Source of the DNA: Climacium dendroides
Lineage: Eukaryota; Streptophyta; Bryopsida; Hypnales; Climaciaceae
Direction of reading: 5' to 3'
Length of the DNA stretch: 64,000 nt
Assembly (NCBI GenBank): GCA_950106755.1
Contig: OX467084.1
Coordinates: forward strand, 2,232,001-2,296,000
Numbering within the stretch: position 1 is the stretch's first letter; each line of letters opens with the position of its first letter. This document shows positions 1 through 12,492 of this stretch, piece after piece. Made by a program: the position numbers and the translations under genes. The notes under the pieces were generated by a model. It was not told the DNA's origin. It worked only from the letters and a program-made list of their open reading frames with translations, and ran no database searches.

Positions 1-190
1 TTTGAAATCTTTAAGTCACTAACAAGTTGCAAATGAGTCACAGATGGTTCACAATGAAGGTGCAAACAAGTCATAGACAAGTCATAATGAAGTCATAAAC
101 AAGTAGCAATGAAGTCACAAACAAGTTGCAAATGAGTCATACATTAGATGGAAATGAGTTGCCAATAAGTTGTACAAGTCATCAATTGAG
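1..190. repeat. AT-rich minisatellite of short degenerate units
   Basis: Degenerate tandem units of about 12-15 bases alternate around the words acaagt, gcaaatgagtca and aatgaagtca. The array enters from the left edge, so its full size is unknown. No coding sense is seen. From 191 to 393 there is only AT-rich DNA with nothing recognisable. Confidence 0.7.
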
Positions 191-393
191 TGATTAACCT
201 CACATGGCAACAAATACTACATAAGCAACCATGTTATAAAGTGCATCGATGAAGTTCTGAGTAGCTAACAAATAAAAAACACTCTTGTTTCGCCTTATAA
301 CTATAATATGACTAGAAAACTTCTTTTCAACAAATAGGGGCCTCTAAATTCTCACCAGTCACAAATGTCCAATGCAACCCAAAAACTACACTA

Positions 394-2680
394 ATGATGA
401 TATTTAGTGTCTTGTACACTAAATACGAAGGCATACACTAAAAGCCAATTACCCTATGAAAGTAAGTAACATTAAATGTCAATTCAAACTCTAAATGTGA
501 ACTACGGTGATTTGAGAGACTTGCCAAAAAGTTACATGTTTGAATTTAGTGTTTGTGAATTTAGAAAATTCAGGAAATACATGCAAAATAATGACATTCA
601 AAGCGTAGGAAGTTAGAAGTGATTAATTAAAAGTATACAATAAGCATTATCAATGAAAGAGTGGTTTATAACATAAAGAAGATGGAATGTACATTGTGAT
701 TTCTGAAAATCATGGAAGTACAAATTTTAGATTCTCGGAGGCACATGTTGCCCTAGAAAAATCTGCCCATACTTTCCTACTATCTCCTGCAAATGTGGAA
801 AAAATTGCTCCACACTCCAACTGCCATCTAGAGCTAAAGACATACCAGATTTGATCATGGCTTTTCTAGCATAGCTGATATTGTCACAATCAAGTTCCTG
901 GTTGACATCTTCAATAGAATCAACAGCTAACTGTAATGAAAACCTCTTACCCGGATTTGAGAGTTTCCCTGACCAGCCACCATCCGCTCGAGGTGTATTC
1001 TGCCAAGCATTCGATGCTATTAAGTCTGTTTTTTTTGCCTCCCATCTTTTGGTCCATGCATCTTTCACCTTAGAAATAATGAATGTGTCTGTTGGTTGGC
1101 AAAGGTGGGTCGAACAAGGTGGCAAGTATTTCAAGATGACATTTTTGGCTTTCAAAACAGTGCTAAGTCTTGGGGTCATGTTATGACTGGTACAATTATC
1201 TACCCAAATAAATTTTGAGCGGCCATGGACATCAGATTGGAAGGCTCGTGGTTCTACAAAATAATCTGAAAATAGAGTTTGATCCATCCACCTTTTAGGA
1301 CCCATACGATAACATACCCCTGGGATGTTGTCATTCAATCCTCGAATTGGATAACTGCTGTTCGGATTTGTAAATATCAACATAGGAGCTTCGATCATGG
1401 ATCGTCGCCCCCCTGAGATTCTAATGACCATTATCATTGAATCTCCACCCGATACTACCTCGGCATATTTGACTGTTGTGTCACCACGGAAGCCTAATGT
1501 TCTACCGTTGTTCATGTTTAGAACAAAATGGGTTTCGTTTATATTCTTCATTAAATTTTCATCAAAGGTGCCATCCTGAAATCCTCGATTTAAGACTCCT
1601 AGATGGTATGCAACTTGCATCTCAATTTCTTGTTCTTTTTCAGGACTGCAAGTAAGACGACCTCTTTGAGATAAGAGGACAATGTTTTGGATATGCATGA
1701 ATTGTTGGATCCAACAGTGGGTCAGTTTTTTAAGCAATAAAACATTGTCCTTAGGATCTCTGGATAGGGCTGTATAAAGGGATGTAGGGTCCACTAGGAT
1801 CGTTTTTGCTTACTCAATTAGCAAACGGGGAGAGAATTTCACACTAGTTTTTTTGAAATGCTCGAATGCATCAAGTAAGAACGGGTAGAGCCACTGTACC
1901 CATTCGGAGCGTTTGTGACCACGACCGGGTGCTGCCTTTGCACGGAGCTGTTTTTGTCCTCCAGATCGGCTGCTGGTGCATGAAATTGGTGGAAGCTCTT
2001 GGGGCTCTTCTCCTTTGTTGCAATATCGATCATGGAGTGCCCACCAACGCGATGCACGCATCAAATTGGAGCTTCGTTGACCTCGAAAATGCTCGGGGAA
2101 AGCATGGATGGTGCGGTTGTAGAGACCGGGGAGACCATGGATTGATTCGTTTTGCACCATCCATGTGATGATCCGCTTCTGTGTGGCAATGGTAGAAACT
2201 TGCTGGAGACGTCGGGGGATTTCCGCCATGAGTCTGAGCCACAACGTGGAAAAAATAAAAAAATGTCGACAAAAAAAAAACAATATTTTATATAATGTAG
2301 AGGACAACAAGACGATTGCAATGGTGTCGCTAATACCTGAAATGGACCTGTTAGTGAGAAGATGCGAGGACTTGAAAACAGAGCGAGCGGGCTTGCAGCA
2401 AGCGGAGGCGGCAAATTTGAAATGTGCCGGGTGGGCGGGAACGACGAACTATCCCCCCCCCCCCCGAAAAAGCCCGAACTGGAGCGGAGCGGACCTGAAC
2501 TGCAGGAGCCAAAAGAAGTTGGAAGAGAAGATGGCGCAACAAAGGCGAGAAAGCAAGGAAAGCCAGGGAAGAAGGCGGCGCATTCAAGTCTAACACTAAT
2601 TGTGGACAAGTTTAGATTTAGTGTTGTAGCTAGTAGGGGGGTAAAAACACTAAATGCCACTAAACACTAAATATCATCCT
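394..2680 (-). mobile_element. Tc1/mariner-pogo-like DNA transposon flanked by TA
   Basis: The ends are inverted repeats of about 17 bases sharing GATGATATTTAGTGT, and both are directly flanked by the dinucleotide TA (392-393 and 2681-2682), the target duplication expected of Tc1/mariner and pogo elements. Further tagtgt and cactaa words lie just inside both ends. The element is 2,287 bp and carries one minus-strand transposase gene with a DDE_1-type domain. Copies of the TAGTGT word inside the ends may be transposase binding sites. The gene is broken, so the copy is probably immobile on its own. Confidence 0.8.
727..2229 (-). pseudogene. pogo/CENP-B-related DDE_1 transposase with one in-frame stop
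   Basis: This minus-strand gene encodes the transposase of the surrounding TA-flanked element. I start it at the ATG at 2229, which begins MAEIPRRLQQVST and a helical DNA-binding type N-terminus. The reading frame is unbroken to 1813, is stopped by a single TAA at 1810-1812, then continues in the same frame to 727. The second half has the DDE_1 landmarks: GFRGDTTVKYAEVVSGGD, the second acidic site in IWVDNCTSHN, and LPPCSTHLCQPTD with the third. At the expected first acidic position the sequence reads NMNNGRTLG, where relatives usually have NMDNGRTLG, so the first catalytic Asp appears replaced by Asn. Together with the stop this argues for an inactive enzyme. A splice event that removes only the stop would need a 20-base intron, which is too short to be credible. 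Confidence 0.75.
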
Positions 2681-2682
2681 TA

Positions 2683-5522
2683 GGGTAGTTGTTCTTTGTA
2701 GTTGCAAAACCCCTCATTTTCTTCTAGTGGATGTTTTTTCAATCAAGTACCTAGATCAAAAGTTATGTTGCAGTAAACTTTTGAAGTAGCTCAAGCAACT
2801 TCAAGCAAAATGTGCAAAACTCCTTGTCTATTCCAGAAATTTGGCAATTATGTAACTTAGATAATACAAGATGCTAATAAAAGTAAAAAAAATAGATCCA
2901 TACGTAGGAAGAGTTAAAGTTTGCTAGCCTTGTGAACAAGTTTGACAAAAAAAATTCCTTCAAACTTCAAATCAATTGTAACCTTTTAACTGTTGTGATC
3001 AAATTTTTTGAATTTTTTTCTACCCATTTCCACAATAGTCTAGTAAAATTTTATGTAGTTGGATTTTGGAGGAAAACAATCTCTACCCTAAAAAGTAGTA
3101 GTTTTCCACAATTTTTGACCAAAATGTGCCTAGGTCTTGTACAGATTAACTACATGATCATATGCTATACTAGTATAAAAATGTATGCTTGGGAAGAAAT
3201 CTCACAAACTTTGTCCATGCAAATTGCAAGAAATTAGTGTTTCAAGTAGGGAAAACACTTTCTTTTGAATCATTTCATATTCAATCAAAAGACATTAAAC
3301 GCTCCTATCTTGAAAACATATTTTGCATTATAATTCAGATTTTATGATTTTTTGTCAATAAGATGAAAAAAACTTAATCATTCTTTAGAAAAATATTAAG
3401 TAGACGTACGTACAAGATGGAAAAGAACTTATATTGTTGATAAATCTAAAATGAAATTGAAAAATGCCAATCATGTCACAATGGTGAGGTGCTTCTTGCA
3501 AGTGACCTTAGCCTTGCAAGTCTATTTTGAAAGGTAAATTGTAAGAATTGAGTTCAATAACCAAAATCATACATAATATTTTAGGAAGATGCTCTAACTG
3601 CTTGAAAAACAAGATTCTCCATAACTTTTACATTTATAATCAAGAAGGAATAAATCAAAAGTTCTATTTTGTGGAAAAAAATGTATAAAATTTGTTATTG
3701 CAAGTATTTTTGTGGAATTGGTTTTGTCTAGTACTAATACAAATTCATCATGGATTGAAATGGTTTAGTGCTTATAAATTTTATGTATTCACAATGCAAT
3801 CTCTTTGTTAGCTTAAAAACAAATTTGTTCCTAAACCATTTTAGCCCCATTGACTTGAAAAAATATAGGCTTAGGTGTTTTTATTTTGAATGGTAGAGCT
3901 TTAAGATATGGGCATCAATTGAAATAAACTTCTAACTTCATAGAATCAACATGTTCTCCTATTTTGAAAAACGTTTAAGGACTTTAGGATCCTAAGAACT
4001 TGCTTGAATGTTTGTTTGTTCCTTGATTGTGTTTTAGCCCTTAACCAAACGAACACACATAGTTGACTCATGTGAAAGGGCCATATATGGTATTTTCAAT
4101 TGATTAGGAATTCAAAAATGGATATGCATGGGAACAATTTGCCATCAATTCAATGCGAGGACACATGTACCATCCCAAGACAAACTAAATTATGTTGGCA
4201 AAGAACAAGTTTTTATTCTTTTCAAGTTTGCATGTGTGGAACACTTACTAGCGTGTGGACTTACAATTCTTGTTTCTCAAAGGAGTGCCACTTCTTCCAC
4301 CCAAAATAGATGTGAACAAGTGTGACTCACACCTAGTGCCATGCCCATACTTACAATAGGTGTTGCCCCCAATAAAAGGAAATTTATTGGAGAAGTGGGT
4401 ATGAAAGATATACATGGCAATGAGGGGAACGGAGTTTGACAATGTCTTCCCTATTACATTGCACCCATTGTTCCATAATGGAGACTCTAAATCATGATGA
4501 AGAGACAAGTGTTTTGAAAAAGTCTTTTTAGTAAAGAAAATGTAACTTAAGAGTTAGAAGCAATGCATTTCCATAATGTGGTAGCTAGTACTCCTAGCTT
4601 GTCCAACACAGGAAGCATATCTTGGTTGCACAATTACAACGTTTGGGAGCATTGTTTCTTATTATTCAATTTTCAAATTATTTCAAGAACAATAATCAAG
4701 GTTTTCTATTTCAAGTTTTTATTCATGAAGCTTCACTTCAACTCTCCAACTTGAAATGACAAATCTAGTTTAGTTTGATTTATAAAATCCAAATCTACGA
4801 TGCAAATTGAGTCTTGAATTAAATCCTTGTAGGCTTGGTAGGGATCGCATTTACGGTTACATATTTGACTTTTGAAAATAATACAAAATATGTACTAAAA
4901 TATGAAAAGGGACACACTATTGGAATGAAAATGAAACAAATAATATTTTTCATTTGGAGGTCATTTTAGAGTTTAAACATTATCACATTCAAATGCAACA
5001 ATGTACATGACTATACAATAAATGGCCATTTTGCAACTTCTCAAACATTGAGGAGGTCCAACAATGATCTCAAATGGAAGTGCCAACTTTCATTCAATTT
5101 GGCTTAGCATGCATACCAACTTTTGTAATGTGTGTACACATTCATGCACCATGTATGTTGAATACACAAAAAAACATTGTGTTGCAATCCAAATTTGGCT
5201 TCTTAAACCTTGAGGGTTAAGAGCTATCAAAGTCATGCATAATAGAATCTACCTCCTACAAGACGTGAAGCATATTGATGCTTGCTACTTCTGTCCACAT
5301 GAAGGAGGTTGTACCACTACTATCTCCGAAAGACTTTGCATGCAAGTGGATAATTATGGGAACCATCAAGAACTCTTCTATGCCAATACAATAAAACTTC
5401 TCTCAAGCACGAACCCTAAAACCTAGTTAAGTCCCCATGCTCAAGAATCTCAAAGAGCGTCTTGAAAATGTATGTCTAGGATTGGGCCTCGTGTGGGACC
5501 GAGCAATCAGTACTCCATCACT
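2683..5522. other. AT-rich intergenic DNA, no gene seen
   Basis: About 2.8 kb of AT-rich sequence with only short, low-complexity open frames. No domain, terminal repeat or RNA gene was recognised. It lies beyond the 3' end of the minus-strand dirigent gene. Confidence 0.6.
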
Positions 5523-6526
5523 TTAGAGCTCGGTCTTTTCGCTACAAAACTTCTCCACCTTGTCCTCCTTGTGATAATACATCGTGACCTTCACAATTAG
5601 ATCCAGAGTGTCATCGTTAACGTGCACCAATTCGGTCTGAATGTACCCGCGAACCACGTCTTCGTATTCGCCAGTCCCTCCCACACAGTGCAACCTGCTC
5701 TCCCCCGGCTTGTTCAGCATGGAGAATTGGCCGTGGAAGGAGAGGGTGCCACCGGGAAGACGCACGGTATGGGCAATCAGAACACTGGACTCATCCAGAG
5801 CAACCTGCAGGGAACACCCAACAACAAGTGCCCGGAAGGAAGTCAATTTCAGAAGGATCCAAATCCGCGGGAAGAAAGCAATGAACCAAAGGAAGGCTAG
5901 CTAGCGAGAATACGAAATCAGGGACGGGAAGTAAGATTGTATCAACGGTAATTCGACTGACTCAGGGCCTGATTCCATTTGGAGTCGGCTCATGACGCTG
6001 GCCAAGGGAAATTCAGTAGACCTGAAGGATGTTAGACCGGTCCTGCCCCAGACTCTCATTCATCAACACCCTTGTTAATTACCACCAACCAAGACAGTTC
6101 GTGTGAAGGGTCACAGCTACACTCCATTCAACCAAGTGAACGAATGATCCAATTAAGAGGCTCTCCATGGGCCACTGGAATTGGAAGTCGACAGCAGTGA
6201 GCTAGGGTACGTAGGGTGCTCACGACAGCTTGGAAGCCTTGCATTCGGCCCACAGTTTCGGAATTGATGTCCGCCGTGACAGTGAGAGGATCATCAAAAA
6301 CCGAAAGCGCTCCGAATCCTTCGGTGCGGCCATACCCTCGAACTGTGATGAGGTCGGTGAAATTGGGCCTGGACACCTTGTCATGCTGGTAGTAGGGCCC
6401 CAATTTCTCGTAGTACGCCGCGGCCTCGCCCAAGGGAGCACTGAGCAGCACGACGGCCAGGACCGTGCCTGCGAGAACCAAAGCAGAAATGGCCGGGCGA
6501 CGCGGGGAGCTCAAACCGCTGGCCAT
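5523..6526 (-). CDS. Dirigent protein, secreted, two exons
   Basis: Dirigent proteins are secreted plant proteins that steer the stereochemistry of phenoxy-radical coupling in lignan and related pathways, acting in the apoplast. Exon 1 (6526-6224, 101 codons) starts at MASGLSS in a good context (accATGGc). It encodes a hydrophobic signal peptide ending near LGEAAA, then YYEKLGPYYQHDK and the dirigent segment GFGALSVFDDPLT, where GxxxVFDDPLT is typical, and GRMQGF. The intron runs 6223-5805, starting GTGAGC and ending CTGCAG, phase 0. Exon 2 (5804-5523) gives LDESSVLIAHTVRL, GGTLSFHGQF and GGTGEYEDVVRGYIQTE, the usual second half with the GGTG motif. The total of 194 residues matches the family. 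No frameshift or stop interrupts it. It is the only intact host gene recognised, lying alone between transposons. The exact substrate cannot be told from sequence. Confidence 0.92.
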
Positions 6527-6663
6527 GGTGCAACACTGCAGCGAGGAGCTGCCTGCGGACACGAAGACCACTCCAAGATGCTCAAGCTGCGAGTGCAATT
6601 AATGCGGGTGCAATGCGAGTGAAATGCAGGCTCTGGTGAATGGACTGCACAACCACCGGAATG

Positions 6664-6669
6664 TTTATA
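6664..6669 (-). promoter_or_regulatory. TATA box of the dirigent gene
   Basis: On the minus strand the sequence TATAAA lies about 140 bases upstream of the dirigent start codon, in an otherwise GC-richer stretch from about 6640 to 6870. This would give a 5' leader of roughly 110 bases. Confidence 0.6.
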
Positions 6670-6889
6670 TTTAGTGACTGGGATGTGGGGACGCCGTGCA
6701 CCCTGACGAGTCTCCGGGGCTTTGGGTTCATTCCGCAATCCGCATCGATCGGTCAGCCGTTGGACCGAGACTCGACCAGGTTGTTCGCACAAATGGAAGC
6801 TGTCGGAGTCAGCACAGCACCTACACTAGGGTAGAGCCACCCATCACCAACAACACCCCGTGGGCAGTCTATAGGGTGGCAGAAATGTA

Positions 6890-7433
6890 GCCGACTTGGG
6901 GGAGTAATTATCGTTATTTTTTTTTATTGGTCATAATAAGCTTGGCAAGTGAGAGGCTTGGAGTAATGGTACTAGCAATATATAGTAGCCAAGTGTAATG
7001 AAAATATGAACATGGTACATTAAAAAGAGTGGCATGTATTATTCATAATGTAATGAAGTATGCAATAATTTATGATCTTTGACGACTATATTTATAGTTC
7101 ATCCTAGATTAGTGTACACACATGAATGATCTTGGAAGTGCAATTGCCTGAGTAACTTTTGGAACATTGTTGATTTAATTCCCATATTGTTTTGACTGAT
7201 TTTTGATTCTTACAAACAAACATTTCTTCAAGGCTTTCTACTGAAGAAAATGTGCACTATGCTTCCTATATTATTTGAAATAGTCTCTTGAGTACATGAA
7301 TTATATTTACTAGAACAATGAAGTTCATGTAATGTCTTGCCTTATGTTCTCTTGTAGTATAAGTATGTGAGTTTCATTAGTATAGTGTTCAGGGGGGTAT
7401 CGACCACTTGCAAGGAACTCAGTGCCATTCTCA
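6890..7433. other. AT-rich spacer, nothing recognised
   Basis: Upstream of the dirigent promoter region the DNA turns AT-rich, with no coding frame or repeat that I can name, up to the inverted-repeat element. Confidence 0.55.
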
Positions 7434-9848
7434 GTAGAAACAATACATTAGGAGAAAACTGGACCCTCCAAAGGGCCGTCTAAGGGCACCAAGGATATTA
7501 GTTGTTTTTTGTTGTCCTTCCATACGGATTGTCAGCACCTGGGTGGCACCTAATGTGCCAAAGCGGACAAAAGCCAAAACCACGGCGGAGCCAGCAGTGA
7601 CGTTTCGGGGAGTTGTTGGTACCAGCAAAACGCATGATGGTACCAACAGCTTTGTATTTTTTATTTCCACTCCTGTCGTGGTACCTCCAGTGTTCTGTTT
7701 TATTTTAGTGCTCATACTCGATGATTTGTCATTGACTGTACTTGCTTACTCCGTTTAGCAATGGATGGATGAAACTATGTGTTTCAGCAAGAAGTCCACT
7801 CCATTGAATGAAAATTTTGAAGGACGTACATTACGAAATATATTTCCAAGGCAAGAAATAAGCAATTTCACATACAACGTTTGGTACCTTATGCGGTTTG
7901 GGCAACAAATCAGTTGTCAGTGCCGGATCCACGAGTTTACCCGCCTTTTCATGGTCTTGAATACCAAGCCACAAGCCTTTTGTGGGACATCGGCCATGTC
8001 GCATGATGCCAACATTGAATTTGCTCCAATCTTAGCTCCAATTTTCCTCAAGACAGTGTTCGCGATGCTGGTGCCAACAGAACGCATCCTTGGTTCTTCC
8101 ACCAGTGCCGTCACTTCTCGCTTTGATAAAATTCTCGCCAATGCAAGTGAAGTTTTCCTTTGGGTCTTGTCACTTCCCCATAGTCTCTTCTGCCCCCTAC
8201 AAGCCTTGTTTAATTTTTGAATGGAATCAACAGCTTCTGGCTGTAGGACTGATCTCAGCTGCTTTCTCCTTCTCTTGGCTTGTCCGCCACCTTGAGATAG
8301 TTCATCCAAATTTCTCGAATGACGACTACGGAGTCGCGAGCCAACCGGACCCTCTTTCAATATCGACAATCTGGATTCCGCAGCCATCATTTTCTTTTTA
8401 TAGTGTGCTACCTCCACCTCCAATTCATTTACTCTACCTGCACTTGAGGCCTCCATCAGTGTTCTCACAAGTCCCTCCAATTCCTTGTTACATTTCCCGA
8501 ACCCAACGGCTTTCTCCCTCAATTGTCCACATTGCCTTTCTAGCTCCCTACCCTTCTCAATAGTCGTGTGATGTTCTAAAGACTGTCCGCGAAGTATTTC
8601 TACAGCTAATTGGAGTTGACGCTTTGCCTTCTGCAATTGTGAACCCAGGAGGTCCATATGGACCAAGTAGTTCCGAACTGTTTCCTCCAACGCCACATTT
8701 GTCCCCTCCAAACCACTACCGAAATTGGCAAGCCTCTTACAATACCCTAGCAACCCTTCTTCTCTTAGGCAGATGTATTGAAGACACTCTTTGATCGTCC
8801 TAAAAGTTGGAGGCACTCATGTACGAGGATCTCGTGGGTAAATTTCTTCATCTCTTCACAAATCAATGTTGGTGGCACCTCGGGATCTATAGGCGCAAAA
8901 CTCACGTCTGGATACTTGCTCATGCAGTGGACGACCCTTCTTTATCAATGGAGAGAATCGTGGACCAAGCGACACATTCAGAGTGTATGGGTTTGCTGCC
9001 TCCACCCTATTCGTGATCTCACTCAAAGCCATCACCAATTTCTAAAATTGAAGCAATACAACTCTCTGGCATACAAACAGATATGAAAAAAGCCACCTCT
9101 CTAAATTGGAACAATTTGACATGACACGAAATGAAGTCTCGACAAGCCGAAACCCAAGCAGTTGGATTCAACGGAAATTCATGTGGCAATGCTAACTTTC
9201 GCGCCGGCAGAAGATTGGCGCCAAAAACAAGAACGTTAACGAACTCTGGTGTCATGCCGCCCTGATTCATCCAAGTTCATCCTCTTGGTTCATCCGTCAT
9301 CTACAGAAAAGAATAGTCAGTGGATGATGCCTTCACTAAAATAATAGAGGATAATCCACACCTCTATATAGTACTTGGGCAAAATGGGTACTTGACTGCG
9401 AGTTCACTTGGAGTCATAACGACTTTTCAATGTACTCCGTCAACGACTTCCCATATTTATATTGCTTGAAAGTGCAATGTACTGATGAGAAAGGCCGTGT
9501 CCTTGCGGGCCCCCTATTATTTTACTCCGGCCCTCCATTATTTTAAACGTCTTTAATTGGGACATGGGTGCCACCACATCATGTTGCGAAGCCAGCAGTG
9601 ACTCCAGCGAGGCAATTTTGCTGGCTCCGCGACATGGGAAGTGACTTGGAGCCTTTGGTTCAGTCTCTGATTCTGATTCATTTGTCTCCTAGCGGAATTT
9701 TTTATCTTTCCTCCAAAATATTTTATGAATTTCCTGGATCCAGCAGCCAATGGCGTTGACGCATTTCTAGCGTTGGATCCAGTACAGGGAGCCCTTACGC
9801 GGCCCTTTGGAGGGTCCGTTTTTTTTCTAATGCTTAGTCTTTTTCTAC
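7434..9848. mobile_element. Inverted-repeat DNA element, superfamily unresolved
   Basis: Imperfect inverted repeats bound a 2.4-kb segment. The core GGACCCTCCAAAGGGCC occurs at 7461-7477 and, inverted, near 9801-9816. Similarity extends outward through CATTAG to GTAGAAA and inward to TAAGGGC. I could not find a convincing target duplication, so the exact ends and the superfamily stay open. The interior holds one minus-strand gene of unknown kind and no recognisable transposase, so it could be a non-autonomous element carrying captured sequence. Confidence 0.55.
7917..8816 (-). CDS. Unrecognised coiled-coil protein, possibly lacking its true N-terminus
   Basis: A 299-residue open frame on the minus strand, unbroken. 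Residues from about 20 to 155 are rich in heptad-like Leu, Glu, Lys and Gln and should form a coiled coil. They are followed by a basic cluster containing KRRRKQ, which could act as a nuclear localisation signal, and a C-terminal part containing SIANTVLRKIGAKIG. I do not recognise the family. Just upstream (8817-9270) other minus frames look coding, for example one containing MSKYPDVSFAPIDPEVPPTL that runs into the same region in another phase. The real gene may therefore start further upstream with an intron or a frameshift. It lies inside an inverted-repeat element and could be a captured host gene fragment or an element accessory gene. Confidence 0.45.
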   Translation of the reverse strand: MPPTFRTIKECLQYICLREEGLLGYCKRLANFGSGLEGTNVALEETVRNYLVHMDLLGSQLQKAKRQLQLAVEILRGQSLEHHTTIEKGRELERQCGQLREKAVGFGKCNKELEGLVRTLMEASSAGRVNELEVEVAHYKKKMMAAESRLSILKEGPVGSRLRSRHSRNLDELSQGGGQAKRRRKQLRSVLQPEAVDSIQKLNKACRGQKRLWGSDKTQRKTSLALARILSKREVTALVEEPRMRSVGTSIANTVLRKIGAKIGANSMLASCDMADVPQKACGLVFKTMKRRVNSWIRH

Positions 9849-10975
9849 AATTCAATAGAATCATACTTGTAGTTACAAAATTGGAGGGCTACTAATGATT
9901 AGAAGCGGAAGGCCTGCTAGTAGCATGGCTATAGGATGAGCAGGGTTGTCAGATGACAACAACACACATTTCTGAGAGGATGATGAGCAAAGCCAAAGTA
10001 CTGATTCAAATTGCAGCCACTCCATTTTGTCCCAAAGCAGAGAAGATCACGAGGAGTATGACGAGTTGCAGTCATTATACTTGCATCAACGACGGAGAAG
10101 CATCAGACATGATACAATAATGAACCCCACTCACTAGGGAAGTTATACAGTAATTCTGTATGTGTATAATTTTCTGCAGAAATTGAAATCTCCACATTCA
10201 CAATGATTGTGCAAATTAAAAATAACTTCCCATGAATGGCAATTCATGTCAACATCTATACATTCTATACTAGAAATGCACAACTTGCAATTTCTTGTAA
10301 ATTGCCTTCATGTCCTACACATTGAAGCTGCTCTCAAAATTTGAAGAGCATTGTGAACACCAATGACTACAATTCCATGAGAACTATAGCAATAGAATTC
10401 TAGCATGTTCAATTGTGGAGTACCTTCCTATGGGGATCTAGAGATGTAGTCGCCTAAAACAACAGTAATGCGATCATAATAGCTGATTCTAGCTCGCCTT
10501 TATCGATGCTAATGCTCTTTGTGTAGCAACAATTCTGTACGGGAACGGAGTAATGATCAACTGTGATTGAAGATGCGTTAGAAAACAAAATATGATTGTA
10601 TACCATAATGAAAACAAGTGAAATTTTTATAGAGAAGACTTGAAAACAAAATACATTAATCACCCACTGTCTAAAGGCTTATGGATTAGTTCTATATGCT
10701 GCGGAAGAGGCCATAGCTACTCAACTACGGAAAGGCAACGGACTACAATGATGCAGCCAACGAGTTTCATATGCACTAGAAGTCACTCCGTATATAGAAT
10801 GATGGCGATCATATTGATTCCTGAACTGCAATAGTGATGAAATCATATCATGAGGCCGCAAATTGAATCCTCAAGTTTCGAAGGAGACAACGGCGGTAGA
10901 GCTACTGTAACGATGAAGTACTAGAATATTCTAGCAGATGAAGCTTGTTTGACATGATGAGCTTGCCAGCATTGT
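9849..10975. other. Spacer without recognisable gene
   Basis: AT-rich DNA with many stops in all frames. No terminal repeat, tRNA or domain was recognised. Confidence 0.5.
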
Positions 10976-12246
10976 TGTCACGCCCCTATCTTTTTGGGTG
11001 CCCAATGAACTTTAGTGCACAAGGGGGGACCTTGGAGGTGACTTATCAAGCCTTGTAATATACTAAGAAGGGAGATTTGAGAGACTTCCAATCAAACAGA
11101 GCACAATGACATTCTAGTTTTGAAGTTGGCAATAGAATGTTATACATGCTTTGAAAGCTTTTGACAATACGTTTCTAATGGCGCAAAGAATGCATGATTC
11201 AAAGTTGTGAGTTAAAAGTTATAGCTGTTCAAAGTTGACTAGGTCCTAGTGGCATTGAGACACTTGAGGGCTAGGTGTGAGGGGTTTTCAATGAATCCTA
11301 TAAGAAAGTATGGCATGTAGCATATCAATGAAAAGCTATGAATACAAAGAAGCTAAAATAACAAGCATTACGAGGTTTTAAAACATGAGTAAAAAGTTAT
11401 GGCCAGAAGAAGAGCCATCACCTCCCCTAATGAACCTAAATCTTTGGAGGGCCATAACTTTGCAAGAACTTATCTAAATGAGACAAGTGAATAGTCCATT
11501 GACATCTACTAGTTGCGTAGATGTTTAAAAAGGGCTTGCATGTTGGATTTGGATCTTTGAGCGTAAAGTACACCGGCTGAAAGTTTGAAAGTCCAAACGG
11601 TGATGTAACTTGGCGATTTGAATTGAAATTGGGTGGTCTTCTACAACTCAAATGTGTTTGGGGTTCTCCTTTGACTTAGGATGGGGGTTGCGAAAGACCA
11701 TAGAGAGTACTATAGGAGGGGTAGGTCTCCCTCTTCTTTTCTTCTTGGAGCTTTGGTGAGTTTTAGTGACTCATGGTTATTAGTAGTGATTTCATCACCA
11801 CTTCAAGGTACCATGGGACACGTGTGTGTCCCGTGGCATCGGTTGGATGGAATCTTGTTCTTTGCTAAGCCTTCTTGGATGTGGTCCGAGTTGTGAATGT
11901 TAGTTACTTGTAGTGGATGAATAGCAAATGCAAAAGGGCTAGTATAGAGTGAGGTGACACTCAAGGGTGGTTAGGACCATGGTGAGTAGTGCCACTATGG
12001 GTCTTTACACATTAAGGTGGAAGTTCTGCTTCATATTACTAAGTAGTATGCTTGGTGTCACGAAATGAGTGTGTGCTAGTAGTTCCGGTGATTGAAACTT
12101 TGCGAATGAGTTGGAAATGTAGACTAACATTGTATGTACTTAGCATGTGCAGTATTAAGCAGTTTGTAACCAAGTGATGCTATAAGCAAGTTGTGGTGAA
12201 CCTAGTGAGCTGTTAGAAGCTAGAAAATATCATTTGGGTCGCGACA
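10976..12246. mobile_element. Solo LTR, about 1.27 kb
   Basis: The segment starts TGTCACGCCCCTA and ends GGGTCGCGACA, the TG...CA ends of an LTR. It is flanked by ATTGT (10971-10975) and ACTGT (12247-12251), which would be a 5-bp target duplication with one later change. No internal retrotransposon region, primer site or coding frame is present, so a solo LTR left by LTR-LTR recombination fits best. It lies just upstream of a decayed transposase. Confidence 0.6.
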
Positions 12247-12492
12247 ACTGTGGCAGCCAATACTGTAACAGCCAATATTTCTGTACCAGAGGAATCACAG
12301 AGTTAGAGAAGACTGAAACAATACAAGAGATACTTGGGGAATTGTATGAATGAGCACCTTCAAGCAACTCTTGAAGTTGTAGAATTTGGCTGCAATATGA
12401 GGGCAATGTTTCAAAAATTCGACATCCCTTGTTCGACGTTGTAAGAGTGGAGCTATGACCTATACACATTCCATAAGTGCGGATCGCCTTTA

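Noticed and set aside
1790..1815. A 20-base intron removing the transposase stop
   Set aside because: GT and AG are present, but 20 bases is below known plant intron sizes; a premature stop is simpler.
2061..2660. Minus-strand frame of 199 codons and several overlapping plus frames upstream of the pogo-like transposase
   Set aside because: They overlap the transposase N-terminus and its GC-rich leader, contain a C-tract and show no domain.
8090..8563. Plus-strand frame of 157 codons
   Set aside because: It is the antisense of the coiled-coil gene and has no recognisable domain.
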